Notes: generated by a model from the letters alone, not told the origin. A stretch of DNA of 64,000 bases from Lachnospiraceae bacterium (GCA_017542245.1 JAFXXN010000144.1:1-64000), one strand, 5' to 3'; counted from the stretch's first letter, positions 1 to 7,395 are shown. Translations and numbers: made by a program.

Positions 1-2
1 AA

Positions 3-1787
3 TTCCATGGTCGTATAGACAACCAGGTCAAGCTCCGCGGTCTTCGTATTGAACTCGGCGAAGTAGAAAATGTGATAGCTACATATCCTTCGGTACGTTC
101 TTCGGTTGTGGTAGTAGTACACGGTGATACGGATTATCTGGTCGCATATTTTACGGCTGAAGAGCAGGTAGACCTTACGGCACTTAAAGAACATATATCA
201 AAATACCTTACAGCTTACATGGTACCTCAGGCCTTCATGCAACTTGAAAAAATGCCTATGACGGCAAACGGGAAGATCGACAAGAAAGCCTTACCCGAGA
301 TAACCGTGGCTGTCGGCAAACGCGAAAAAGTAAAACCTGAGAACGAACTCCAAAAAATACTGTGCGAACTCTTTGAGAAAGCACTCGGAATGGAAATAGG
401 CATAGATGATGATTTCTTCGAGTTTGGAGGAACATCACTTACGGCTGCAAAAATCCTTATGGGTGCAAAGGTTCGGAACATTCCTATAGAATTCCAGGAT
501 ATATTTGATACAAAGACAGTAAGGAAGCTCGAGGCTCTGATAAGCAGCAGGATGAACAGCGTTCACGAACAAACTCACGAAAAGCATGAGATTGTCCGAA
601 AAGAAGATCCGAAGATAGAAAAAGTCCTTGAACACAACTCATTCGATTATGTATCAGGGATAGGCGAAAACGGTATCGGAAATGTCCTGCTTGCAGGTGC
701 AACAGGATTTTTGGGTATACATGTGCTTAAAGAACTTATTGATCACAGTAACAATAAGATAACCTGCCTCGTACATGGCAGGAGAACCGCAAAGGTGGAC
801 ATTTCTCCCGAAAGCCGTTTGCGTCTGCAGCTGTTTTACTATTTTGACAACAGTTATGAGGAACTGTTCGACAAAAGGATATTTGTTAAGGAATGCAGTG
901 TAGATGACAAAGCCGGTATAGACGGTTTAATAGATGTAGATTTTGATACTGTGATAAACTGTGCAGCAAGCGTAAAACATTTTGCAGATTTTGAAGTACT
1001 GAAAAAAGTAAATGTTGACGGGGTTGAAAACCTGATCGGACTCTGCCTTAAGAAAAATGCAAGGCTCATACATCTGTCGACCACTTCCGTAGGCGGAGAT
1101 ACGGTCGATGACAGCGCAGTGGAAAAGGAACTTACCGAAACCCACTTAAATATTGGTCAGGACGTGGCTTCAAATGCCTATGTTCACACGAAATATCTGG
1201 GCGAGGAAAAGGTACTCCGGGCCATAGCGGAGCATGGGCTTGATGCGAAGATCATGAGGCTCGGGAACCTGATGAGCCGTCAGGAAGACGGAGAGTTCCA
1301 GATCAATCTACATACAAATAATTACATGAATACATTAAGAGCCTATGCAGCCCTTGGGTGCTGCCCGTATTCCGAAATGTATGAGCAGACCGATTTCTCC
1401 CCGATTGATGAGACTGCACGCTTCATATTAAAACTATCGGGAACATTATCCATGTTTACCGTATTCCATGTCTATAATTCACATTTGGTTGACATGGGAG
1501 ATGTGCTTGCGGCTATGGAGCATTGCGGTATTCATATTGAGATGGTATCCGATGAGGTATTTGCGGAAAAACTGAGCGAGAGTCTAAAGGATGAAAGCAT
1601 AAACAGCTTACTATCACCTCTTGTAAACTATGACCTTACCGATGACTCATATAGAAGTGAAATCCCGTGCAATAACAGATTCACGGTACAGGCCCTCTAT
1701 ATGCTCGGCGCCCGCTGGTCCATAACAGACATGGATTACCTTGAAAAAACAATAGAAAAACTCAAATCACTCGGATTCTTTGAATGA
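3..1787 (+). CDS. Nonribosomal peptide synthetase, 3' part: adenylation C-terminus, carrier domain, terminal thioester reductase (5' end outside window)
   Basis: The frame is open from base 3, so the gene begins upstream. It first shows the adenylation-domain A8 motif (GRIDNQVKLRG, then IELGEVE) and the A10 motif (TANGKIDK). A phosphopantetheine carrier site follows (FEFGGTSLTAAK, Ser at about nt 435). The last 370 or so residues are a thioester reductase (NAD-binding_4, SDR-like), with the NADPH loop GATGFLG near nt 696-716 and a catalytic YxxxK pair in YVHTKYLGEE. In this family the reductase releases the finished peptidyl or aminoacyl chain as an aldehyde or alcohol instead of by a thioesterase. 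No post-assembly genes follow. The substrate cannot be read because the adenylation core is missing. The protein is cytoplasmic. Domain assignment is firm; the product is unknown. Confidence 0.93.
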   Translation, partial: FHGRIDNQVKLRGLRIELGEVENVIATYPSVRSSVVVVVHGDTDYLVAYFTAEEQVDLTALKEHISKYLTAYMVPQAFMQLEKMPMTANGKIDKKALPEITVAVGKREKVKPENELQKILCELFEKALGMEIGIDDDFFEFGGTSLTAAKILMGAKVRNIPIEFQDIFDTKTVRKLEALISSRMNSVHEQTHEKHEIVRKEDPKIEKVLEHNSFDYVSGIGENGIGNVLLAGATGFLGIHVLKELIDHSNNKITCLVHGRRTAKVDISPESRLRLQLFYYFDNSYEELFDKRIFVKECSVDDKAGIDGLIDVDFDTVINCAASVKHFADFEVLKKVNVDGVENLIGLCLKKNARLIHLSTTSVGGDTVDDSAVEKELTETHLNIGQDVASNAYVHTKYLGEEKVLRAIAEHGLDAKIMRLGNLMSRQEDGEFQINLHTNNYMNTLRAYAALGCCPYSEMYEQTDFSPIDETARFILKLSGTLSMFTVFHVYNSHLVDMGDVLAAMEHCGIHIEMVSDEVFAEKLSESLKDESINSLLSPLVNYDLTDDSYRSEIPCNNRFTVQALYMLGARWSITDMDYLEKTIEKLKSLGFFE

Positions 1788-1793
1788 TGGCGA

Positions 1794-1838
1794 TGGGGTG
1801 ACAACAGGGACGGTTCTTTCTGTCACCCCAAAATATTA
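1794..1838 (+). terminator. REP-like hairpin acting as terminator after the NRPS gene
   Basis: Arms TGGGGTGACA (1794-1803) and TGTCACCCCA (1821-1830) are perfectly complementary and enclose the core GGGACGGTT. An A/T-rich run with a T tract follows. It is a member of the dispersed family with core GGGACGGTTCT. Confidence 0.7.
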
Positions 1839-1900
1839 TTTTTTGTTGAATATTAAAGGTTTTTGTGGGATAATATTATTTATAATTGCGACACGGGCGA

Positions 1901-1946
1901 TTCCCTGTCACCAACACGAAAAAGGTGACAAAGAGAACCGTCACCA
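1901..1946. repeat. Degenerate REP-like repeat upstream of YD-repeat gene
   Basis: It contains CCCTGTCACC and, about 14 bases on, GGTGACAAAGAGAACCGTCACC, the inverted form of the dispersed GGGACGGTTCT hairpin family. It lies directly upstream of the ribosome binding site of the next gene. The paralogous gene at 46173 is also preceded by a member of this family. Confidence 0.6.
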
Positions 1947-1972
1947 TTCTCACCCTTAAAGGAGGAAAAAAG

Positions 1973-3139
1973 ATGAAACAGAAGCTTCGCAAACTTACCC
2001 TAATCGGCATGTTAATGATCGCAGGCCTTGTCGTAACGATACTTATCGGATACGTACCGGCAAAAGCTGCAGGCAAATCAGTCAGAGTATCTACGGAAAA
2101 AGCGCTGAACAAAGCAGTAAAAAACAAAAATGTATCTGAAATCATATTCAAGACCGAGGCATTCATAAACGTTACCATCAAATCCAATAAAGCAGCAGCA
2201 TCCAAATATCTGGAGATAAATGCTCCGAACGCCAACATAACAAACAAATCGACATTCAACGGCATCAACATGCAGGCTGCACGCAGCTACACGGAAGAGG
2301 CAAACGGCAATACATACGAGCTCTACGATGACACAAAAGTTGGCAACTTTACCGTGGCTAAGAAAAAGACTGTAAAATCCATGACACTGCTCAATCCTAG
2401 CTTGGAAATCCACCGGCTCATCACGATCAGAAACGGCGCAAAGATAGAGGAATTCAACTTGATAAGTTCCAACGACGGGAATGTCATCTACAGTGTATTA
2501 CATTCAGATAAAAACATTATAACTTTTAAGTACTATTTAAGTAAATATGATGACTATTTCAGCCTGGAGTACAAAATTGACGATAGCGGCAGAATAACTA
2601 AGTACAAAAACGAAGCACCCGAGTTCGGCTGCGAATACAACTATAAATATGACGCTGATGGCAATATTGTGGAAAATTCATTCGGTGATATGTTAGGAGA
2701 CTATTTAGGGACAGATGGTTTCATTACATATGAGTATGACTCAGATTTCAAACTTATCCGCGAAATACATGATGAATATGATGATCAGTTTCAACATCAG
2801 TATCAGTATGAATTAAAGTACAATTACGACAAAAACGGTAACCTCATCAGCCGTGTAAATACCGACTTAAAAACAGGAGAAAGCAAGACCGATATAAAAA
2901 TAACATACGACAAAAAAGGCAGAATGCTCTCTCGCACCGATCTTATCGGAAACAAATTTGTTGAAAAATACAAGTACAACAAAAAAGGTTTCCTGACAAA
3001 ATATTCCTATACATATGAACAAAGCAAAGATTACACATACAAATTCTCTGAAACCTACAAATACAACTCCGCCGGTGACATGACCCAGAGAACCACCAAC
3101 GACAACGGCAAAAAGACCACACAGAAATACAAAGTTTAA
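1973..3139 (+). CDS. Exported protein with YD (Rhs-like) repeats, paralog 1
   Basis: The start is taken at the ATG 7 nt after a GGAGG site; an upstream extension would read through a repeat. Residues 1-35 form a signal peptide (KLTLIGMLMIAGLVVTILIG, then AKA/A-type cleavage). Residues 40-165 form a domain shared with the protein encoded at 46173 (VRVSTEK near its start, INVTIKS, NGAKIEEFNL). The C-terminal 200 residues are tandem YD repeats of the form YxYDxxGNIxxxx and YNKKGFLTKY, as in Rhs/wall-associated proteins but far shorter. The protein probably sits on the cell surface or is secreted; the function is unknown. No toxin tip or immunity gene follows, so a polymorphic-toxin role is not supported. 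The gene stands alone between repeats. Confidence 0.85.
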   Translation: MKQKLRKLTLIGMLMIAGLVVTILIGYVPAKAAGKSVRVSTEKALNKAVKNKNVSEIIFKTEAFINVTIKSNKAAASKYLEINAPNANITNKSTFNGINMQAARSYTEEANGNTYELYDDTKVGNFTVAKKKTVKSMTLLNPSLEIHRLITIRNGAKIEEFNLISSNDGNVIYSVLHSDKNIITFKYYLSKYDDYFSLEYKIDDSGRITKYKNEAPEFGCEYNYKYDADGNIVENSFGDMLGDYLGTDGFITYEYDSDFKLIREIHDEYDDQFQHQYQYELKYNYDKNGNLISRVNTDLKTGESKTDIKITYDKKGRMLSRTDLIGNKFVEKYKYNKKGFLTKYSYTYEQSKDYTYKFSETYKYNSAGDMTQRTTNDNGKKTTQKYKV

Positions 3140-3182
3140 TGAAAAACTTATAAACTGCGGCTAAATGCAGCGGAGGAAATAT

Positions 3183-3437
3183 ATGGAAATCATATTAGAA
3201 ATAATATTTGAATTCATTGTAGAAGGTTCAATGGGAGCCGTCGGAGATAAAAAAGTGCCTTTAGCAATCAGAATAGTGGCAGCAGCGGTATTGATAATCA
3301 TCTTCGGCGGGCTTGTCGGCGCACTCCTATATATAGGCATAAGCGAAAAGAACTGGGTTGTACTTGCTCTAGGAGTGGTAATTGCAATTTTTGTTGTAAT
3401 AGCAATTATACAAACCGTGAGAAAACATCGTAAATGA
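3183..3437 (+). CDS. Small membrane protein, unknown
   Basis: Eighty-four residues, with start ATG chosen because GGAGG lies 7 nt upstream. Two hydrophobic stretches are visible: about residues 27-52 (IRIVAAAVLIIIFGGLVGAL) and 58-78 (VVLALGVVIAIFVVIAII). It ends with a basic tail (TVRKHRK), which suggests an integral membrane protein with a cytoplasmic positive C-terminus. It lies 44 nt after the YD-repeat gene and 31 nt before the phosphatase gene on the same strand, so co-transcription is possible. I do not recognise the family. Confidence 0.7.
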   Translation: MEIILEIIFEFIVEGSMGAVGDKKVPLAIRIVAAAVLIIIFGGLVGALLYIGISEKNWVVLALGVVIAIFVVIAIIQTVRKHRK

Positions 3438-3468
3438 TAAGATCTGACACAGAAAGGACAACACTCAA

Positions 3469-4296
3469 ATGCAACCATATGAGATAATGCTTCCCGGCGT
3501 AGGCAATGTACGGGAGCTTGGAGGAATCGAAATAAATAATAAGAAAGTACGGAAGGGCGTTCTGCTAAGAAGTGCGTCCCTTTCCGGAGCCCCGGCAGAT
3601 ACCATAAAACTGCTTTCCGAGAAATACCATGTTTATTCTGTGGTGGATTTCAGAATGCGAGGCGAAAGAGAAACATTTCCCGACCCGGAAATACCGGGAG
3701 CACAGAACCGGTACTGTTCCGTGATGGAACTCGAGGACTCCCCCGGATTTGAAAACCTGGAACCTGAACAGATCGGAAAAATGTTAACTCCCGGCGCAGA
3801 TCGTACGAAGCTCTTGCTAAAAATGGCAGAGCTCGGGCTTTTTAGTGACAAATTATACATAGGATTCCTAAGTACGGAAAAAGGCAAGGCAGCCTACAGA
3901 GAATTCTTTAAGGTATTAATTGAACTCCCTAACGACAAAGCAGTCCTTTGGCATTGTACCGACGGAAAAGACCGCACCGGAGTGGCCGCCATGCTGATCC
4001 TGAAAGCATTGGGAGCTTCAAACGAAACCGTAATCGAAGAATACCTGCGGACAAATGCACAGAATGAAGAAAAACTAAAGGCAATCCGGGCTCAACTGGA
4101 TAAAACTGACTATACCAAGGAACAGAAAGACATAATACTCTTTGGAGCAGGACAGGTAGCATCGGAATATATGCTAAACTTACTTGACTGGCTGGATAAA
4201 ACTTACGGAGACATATACGGATACCTTGAAAAGGAACTATCCGTAGATCAGAAAAAAATCGAGCTTCTTAGAAACAAATTTTTAGAAATTATTTGA
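3469..4296 (+). CDS. Protein-tyrosine phosphatase (Y_phosphatase3 type)
   Basis: The 275-residue protein has the P-loop HCTDGKDRTG, giving the CX5R active site with nucleophile Cys163 and Arg169. The conserved N-terminal motifs are present too: NVRELGG around residues 13-19, VRKGVLLRSASL at 27-38 and VVDFRMRGE at 58-66. These are typical of the tyrosine/lipid phosphatases related to MptpB and Lmo1800. The GKDRTG version of the loop is often seen in family members that act on phosphoinositides as well as phosphoproteins. There is no signal peptide, so it is cytoplasmic. The start ATG follows a GAAAGGA site. A strong terminator follows at 4319. The substrate is unknown; no kinase is adjacent. 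Confidence 0.9.
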   Translation: MQPYEIMLPGVGNVRELGGIEINNKKVRKGVLLRSASLSGAPADTIKLLSEKYHVYSVVDFRMRGERETFPDPEIPGAQNRYCSVMELEDSPGFENLEPEQIGKMLTPGADRTKLLLKMAELGLFSDKLYIGFLSTEKGKAAYREFFKVLIELPNDKAVLWHCTDGKDRTGVAAMLILKALGASNETVIEEYLRTNAQNEEKLKAIRAQLDKTDYTKEQKDIILFGAGQVASEYMLNLLDWLDKTYGDIYGYLEKELSVDQKKIELLRNKFLEII

Positions 4297-4318
4297 CTTT
4301 TGGCTAAAGTGGAAGTTG

Positions 4319-4346
4319 AAGGGCTGTTCGTAAGAACAGCCCTTTG
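4319..4346 (+). terminator. Rho-independent terminator after phosphatase gene
   Basis: AAGGGCTGTTC, loop GTAA, GAACAGCCCTT, then T-rich sequence: an 11-bp perfect stem. It sits between convergent genes. Confidence 0.88.
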
Positions 4347-4367
4347 TCTTGAAGGTATAACAGAGAA

Positions 4368-4396
4368 TGGCGACAGAGAACCGTCCCCTGTCGCCA
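4368..4396. repeat. REP-like hairpin (GGGACGGTTCT family)
   Basis: TGGCGACAG (4368-4376) and CTGTCGCCA (4388-4396) flank AGAACCGTCCC, the core in inverse orientation. It lies 5 nt beyond the stop of the convergent ftsZ gene and may help end its transcript. Confidence 0.8.
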
Positions 4397-4401
4397 CTGA
4401 A

Positions 4402-5532
4402 TTATCTCCTTACTGTCCTAGTATATACAGGCGACCTGAGAAACTCAGGGATTTCAATGGATGATATTACAGGTTCCTTCTTCTGAAATGTCTGACTGCC
4501 GGCATTGGTAAAAAAAACCTGTTTATTAAAACCCGATTCCTTTGGTTTTTCTGATACAGAGGATAAACTTAAAGACTGTACTCCTGTAGCTATCAGGGTT
4601 ATTATACAGTCATCTTCATTAGTAAGATCCGGATTGGAAACGGTTCCCCAGATGATCTGGGTGTCAGGACTGGTCATTTCCTGCACATAATTAACCGCTT
4701 CATTAAGTTCCAGGAGATTAACATGTCCGCCGGTATTAAGAAGAACATTGGTGGCATTCTTAATATTTGTATCAAGCAGAGGAGACTCAATAGCCTGGCG
4801 AACCGCATCTATCAAAGGAGTACCTTCATGAGCTACGCTTATACCGATATGAGCAATACCCTTATCGGTAAATGTGGTTTTAAGATCGTTGAAATCAACA
4901 TTGACAACACCCTTGTGATAGATAATATTTGTAATACCCTCAATAGTATATCTTAAAATATTGTCCGCTGTTGAAAAAGCATTTTCTACGGAAATGTTCT
5001 TTTCATTCAGCTGAAGCAGCTTATCATTAGGAATGATAAGAAGAGTATCAACCTGTTCCTTAAGCTTCTGCAGACCGGCCATGGCAACATCACTTCTCGG
5101 ACGCCCCTCAAACGTGAACGGTAGAGTAACAACAGCTATAGTAAGGATACCGGCATCCTTACAAAGCTTCGCTATAACCGGGATAGCTCCCGTGCCGGTA
5201 CCACCGCCCAGACCGCAGGTAAGAATAACCATCCTTGCTTCTGAAAGAGCTTCCATAATATTGTCTTCGCTTTCTTTAGCGGCAGCTTCGCCGATACATG
5301 GATCGGCGCCGGCTCCGAATCCTCCGGTGATTTTCTTTCCAATCTGTATAGTTTCAGATCTGCAGTCCGCAAGAATATGATAGTCGGTATTGATTGAGAA
5401 ATAGTGGACATTCCGATTATCTTCTTCATAAGGCATCATTCTTTCAATGGCGTTATTTCCTCCCCCGCCAATCCCTACTACATATATAGCAGGAGCGATT
5501 TTCTGGGCATCTTCAATAAATATTTCTGTCAT
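4402..5532 (-). CDS. ftsZ: FtsZ, tubulin-like cell division GTPase
   Basis: The 376-residue protein has the nucleotide-binding GIGGGGNN (residues 20-27) and the tubulin signature GGGTGTG (109-115). It also has the synergy region PNDKLL and, near the end, the partner-binding peptide IPEFLR (361-366) that normally contacts FtsA or SepF. The start is the ATG 8 nt after AAAGGAGG; the longer frame upstream has no ribosome binding site. It is not in a dcw (division and cell-wall) cluster here. Instead it is divergent from an XRE regulator and an ImmA-type protease and shares an operator region with them. Many Lachnospiraceae carry more than one FtsZ, so this may be an additional, regulated copy; that part is inference. 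The linker between GTPase domain and tail is short. Confidence 0.92.
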   Translation of the reverse strand: MTEIFIEDAQKIAPAIYVVGIGGGGNNAIERMMPYEEDNRNVHYFSINTDYHILADCRSETIQIGKKITGGFGAGADPCIGEAAAKESEDNIMEALSEARMVILTCGLGGGTGTGAIPVIAKLCKDAGILTIAVVTLPFTFEGRPRSDVAMAGLQKLKEQVDTLLIIPNDKLLQLNEKNISVENAFSTADNILRYTIEGITNIIYHKGVVNVDFNDLKTTFTDKGIAHIGISVAHEGTPLIDAVRQAIESPLLDTNIKNATNVLLNTGGHVNLLELNEAVNYVQEMTSPDTQIIWGTVSNPDLTNEDDCIITLIATGVQSLSLSSVSEKPKESGFNKQVFFTNAGSQTFQKKEPVISSIEIPEFLRSPVYTRTVRR

Positions 5533-5589
5533 AAGCGGCCTCCTTTGATTAGCATATATGCTAAATTTACATATGATTAAATTACAAAT

Positions 5590-5705
5590 ATTCGCAGAAA
5601 TGCGAATTTCTATTTTTATTATTAGCACAGAACTTTGAAACTGTCAACAAGAAATTTGCAAAAATGCGAAAAATTATTGACAAAAATTTGCAATTGTGCT
5701 ATTTT
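5590..5705. promoter_or_regulatory. Divergent promoters with three operator-like palindromes between ftsZ and the XRE regulator
   Basis: Rightward: TTGACA (5677-5682), 17-nt spacer, TATTTT (5700-5705). Leftward, read on the minus strand: TTGACA (5642-5647), 17-nt spacer, TAATAA (5619-5624). Three related half-palindromic sites lie within: TTCGCAGAAATGCGAA (5591-5606), TTTGCAAAAATGCGAA (5655-5670) and TTTGCAATTGTGC (5687-5699). The third fills the rightward spacer; the first is just downstream of the leftward -10. This is the expected layout for autoregulation by the XRE protein with co-repression of ftsZ. Promoters and sites are seen in the sequence; the binding protein is inferred. Confidence 0.72.
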
Positions 5706-5772
5706 ATATGCAGAGGTTTTGTAAGAAGATATTGTAGATAAAAAAATCGTCAGATTTGCGAGGCATGTTCTT

Positions 5773-6186
5773 ATGAAGATAGGTGAAAAAATCAAAGAAT
5801 TAAGAAAACAGAAAGGTTTATCGGTAGAAGAAGTGGCTGATAAGCTTGGGGTTTCTGTTTCCACACAGTACAGGTATGAAAACGCTTCCATTACCAAGAT
5901 TCCCATTGATGTAATAGATAAACTGTGTAAGATCCTGGATACTACGACCGGTGAGCTTATGGGGACAAATTCTGTAACTACAGGCGATGCACCTGAAATA
6001 CCTATGAAATTTGACAGCGCTTCAGACGCAATGACATCCATACTAAAGATGCCGATGCTTGCAGCTTATGGCGGATATGATCTTGAATCTATGGACGACG
6101 AAACTTTGAAAGATTTTGCCAATGAGATTCTTGGGCAGCTTAGACTGGTAAGTTACAAGTATAAAGACAATAACGAAAAGAAATGA
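5773..6186 (+). CDS. XRE-family HTH transcriptional regulator
   Basis: The first 64 residues of this 137-residue protein form a Cro/C1-type HTH (IGEKIKELRKQKGLSVEEVA, then LGVSVSTQYRYENAS). The rest is a short acidic helical tail. The gene is followed 18 nt later by a gene for an ImmA/IrrE-type metallopeptidase. This repressor-protease pair is known from ICEBs1 (ImmR/ImmA) and from prophages, where cleavage of the repressor relieves repression. Three palindromes in its own promoter region are likely binding sites. Here the divergent target is ftsZ rather than conjugation genes, which is unusual. No integrase lies nearby. Confidence 0.88.
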   Translation: MKIGEKIKELRKQKGLSVEEVADKLGVSVSTQYRYENASITKIPIDVIDKLCKILDTTTGELMGTNSVTTGDAPEIPMKFDSASDAMTSILKMPMLAAYGGYDLESMDDETLKDFANEILGQLRLVSYKYKDNNEKK

Positions 6187-6204
6187 TCGGATGAGGTAGG
6201 ATAT

Positions 6205-6618
6205 ATGAATAGGAACAGGGCAAGAGAAATAATAAAATATGCCAGGTCTGTAAAGAGAAAGTGGGGAAGTAACCCTTTAAAGATAGCTGACAAAGTCGGG
6301 ATAAGAACTGTGGAGTTTGAAACAGGGCGTAGACCTTCGGGCTACATCATAAAATCGGAAAACTATCCTGTAATGATCTATTTGTCAGATTGTCATAATG
6401 ACAGGGAAAGATATGTTCTCTGTGCACATGAGTTAGGACATTTCTTCCTCCATTCAGAAGCAGGACTAAATAACTTTAACGACAAAAATGTTGATACCGA
6501 ATATGAAGCAAATCTTTTCGCAGTTGCATTCTTATGTGAGGATTCACAGCTGAACCAGCCGATAGTTAATCTTCCGGGAAGCGTACTGAAAAGCATATTA
6601 GATTATAACTTAAGATAG
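6205..6618 (+). CDS. ImmA/IrrE-type zinc metallo-endopeptidase
   Basis: A 137-residue protein with the zinc site HELGH (residues 75-79) and the downstream EYEANLFA helix (E99-A106) that supplies the third ligand region in COG2856. The family cleaves XRE-type repressors in response to DNA damage or cell-cell signals. Its substrate is most simply the XRE protein encoded 18 nt upstream. The start ATG follows GAGGTAGG. The protein has no signal peptide and is cytoplasmic. It ends 6 nt before a REP-like repeat. Confidence 0.9.
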   Translation: MNRNRAREIIKYARSVKRKWGSNPLKIADKVGIRTVEFETGRRPSGYIIKSENYPVMIYLSDCHNDRERYVLCAHELGHFFLHSEAGLNNFNDKNVDTEYEANLFAVAFLCEDSQLNQPIVNLPGSVLKSILDYNLR

Positions 6619-6623
6619 CATGG

Positions 6624-6664
6624 TGGCGACAGGGGTGGCGACAAGGGACGGCTCTCTGTCGCCA
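6624..6664. repeat. REP-like hairpin with partial second copy
   Basis: TGGCGACA (6636-6643) pairs with TGTCGCCA (6657-6664) around AGGGACGGCTCTC. An extra TGGCGACAGGGG half-copy precedes it at 6624. Confidence 0.75.
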
Positions 6665-6686
6665 TTATCCTATATGGACACCATTT

Positions 6687-6816
6687 AATTGCCATACTGT
6701 CACTTGCTTGCAATGTGATACGTATGATTGTCGATCTGATAAGATTTAGACAGGATAAAAAGCGAGCCGCCACTACTCCAACTAGTGACGGCTCCGATGC
6801 AGAAAAGCATCATTAA
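6687..6816 (+). pseudogene. 5'-truncated copy of the small hydrophobic toxin gene
   Basis: In frame with the intact copy it encodes IAILSLACNVIRMIVDLIRF and onward to the same C-terminus. It differs by Met for Ala and Pro for Ala, and the start codon, first five residues, SD and leader are gone. It cannot be translated as in the intact copy. Because the 3' hairpin and the reverse promoter are kept, this copy could still make an antisense RNA able to pair with the intact mRNA. That would be a decoy or backup antitoxin (inference). Confidence 0.75.
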
Positions 6817-6924
6817 AAACCTAAGCTAGAAGGCGTAACCACTCTTGTGGTTTTCCTTTCCTAGCTATAATATAGCATATGAATATAGAAAAATCAACTA
6901 CATCTATTGATTTTTTGAAACAAT
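6687..6924 (+). repeat. Direct duplicate (left copy) of the small-toxin locus
   Basis: Bases 6687-6924 match 7165-7402 almost exactly. The match covers the toxin 3' coding part, the 43-nt hairpin (AGCTAG...CTAGCT), the reverse promoter and the final ATCAAC/GTTGAT-type terminator. The left copy lacks the promoter, leader and first codons present in the right copy. Confidence 0.85.
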
Positions 6925-7018
6925 GACAGGATTACAGGAAATCAAAGGAAAACATTTGATGACGACGGGGACTGTTCGAGACCATTGAAGAGTAATAACA
7001 AATATTCGAATAAAAGTA

Positions 7019-7047
7019 TTGATATTATTTAACGAATATGGTATAGT
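7019..7047 (+). promoter_or_regulatory. Promoter of the small-toxin gene
   Basis: TTGATA (7019-7024), 17-nt spacer, TATAGT (7042-7047). It places a transcript start near 7054 and so a leader of about 95 nt. Confidence 0.75.
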
Positions 7048-7103
7048 ACATATTGGAAAATCACAAGACAAAGGCGGTTACACCTTCCAAGCAGGAAAGC
7101 TCT

Positions 7104-7140
7104 GGAGGGCGTTAGCCCTCCTAGTAAACGAAAGGAGGGC
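7104..7140 (+). promoter_or_regulatory. Leader switch that can sequester the toxin Shine-Dalgarno
   Basis: GGAGGGC (7104-7110), GTTA, GCCCTCC (7115-7121) form a 7-bp hairpin. The same GGAGGGC occurs again at 7134-7140 as the SD, 9 nt before the ATG. GCCCTCC can therefore pair either with the upstream copy (SD free) or with the SD (translation blocked). Two mutually exclusive folds are evident from the sequence; regulation is inferred from known type I toxin mRNAs. Confidence 0.65.
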
Positions 7141-7147
7141 GTTGCTT

Positions 7148-7294
7148 ATGAAATTATCCGATATAATTGCCATACTGTCACTTGCTTGCAATGTGATACG
7201 TGCGATTGTCGATCTGATAAGATTTAGACAGGATAAAAAGCGAGCCGCCACTACAGCCACTAGTGACGGCTCCGATGCAGAAAAGCATCATTAA
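7148..7294 (+). CDS. Small hydrophobic toxin-like peptide (type I toxin-antitoxin candidate)
   Basis: A 48-residue peptide: a short amphipathic/hydrophobic helix (MKLSDIIAILSLACNVIRAI), then a basic stretch (RFRQDKKR) and a polar tail ending DAEKHH. The shape (one membrane helix, charged tail, under 60 residues) fits the holin-like type I toxins of Firmicutes such as TxpA, BsrG and Fst, though sequence identity is not evident. The start ATG lies 9 nt after AAAGGAGG. Around it are a strong promoter, an SD-sequestering leader, a long 3' hairpin, a terminator and a reverse promoter reading back over the 3' end. A partial duplicate lies about 480 bp upstream. Function is inferred from this architecture. 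Confidence 0.7.
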   Translation: MKLSDIIAILSLACNVIRAIVDLIRFRQDKKRAATTATSDGSDAEKHH

Positions 7295-7341
7295 AAACCT
7301 AAGCTAGAAGGCGTAACCACTCTTGTGGTTTTCCTTTCCTA
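7233..7341 (-). ncRNA. Predicted antisense RNA over the toxin 3' end
   Basis: A minus-strand promoter (see 7347-7375) predicts a start near 7340. Reading leftward, a terminator-like hairpin GAGCCG(T)CACT / AGTG(G)CGGCTC (7242-7272) is followed by a T run (7235-7239). The RNA would be about 105 nt, pair with the last third of the toxin ORF and its 3' untranslated region, and carry the AACCAC/GTGGTT stem. RatA and SR4 have this geometry. Confidence 0.55.
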
Positions 7342-7344
7342 GCT
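7302..7344. other. Long hairpin in the toxin 3' untranslated region
   Basis: AGCTAG-AAGG...AACCAC, loop TCTT, GTGGTT...CCTT..CTAGCT. The nested stem is conserved in both copies (6824-6866 and here). It may be both an mRNA stabiliser and the contact site for the antisense RNA. Confidence 0.7.
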
Positions 7345-7346
7345 AT

Positions 7347-7375
7347 AATATAGCATATGAATATAGAAAAATCAA
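7347..7375 (-). promoter_or_regulatory. Reverse promoter for the antisense RNA
   Basis: On the minus strand: TTGATT (7370-7375), 17-nt spacer, TATATT (7347-7352). The same sequence is kept in the left duplicate near 6870-6897. Confidence 0.6.
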
Positions 7376-7395
7376 CTACTTCTGTTGATTTTTTT
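7370..7395 (+). terminator. Terminator of the toxin transcript
   Basis: AATCAAC, loop TACTTCT, GTTGATT, then TTTTT. It overlaps the -35 of the reverse promoter. Confidence 0.75.

Noticed and set aside
1876-2271. Minus-strand frame over the YD-repeat gene
   Set aside because: Shadow of a clearly better plus-strand gene with signal peptide and SD.
1973-3139. Polymorphic (Rhs) toxin system
   Set aside because: YD repeats are short, no toxin tip domain or immunity gene follows, and no secretion system is nearby.
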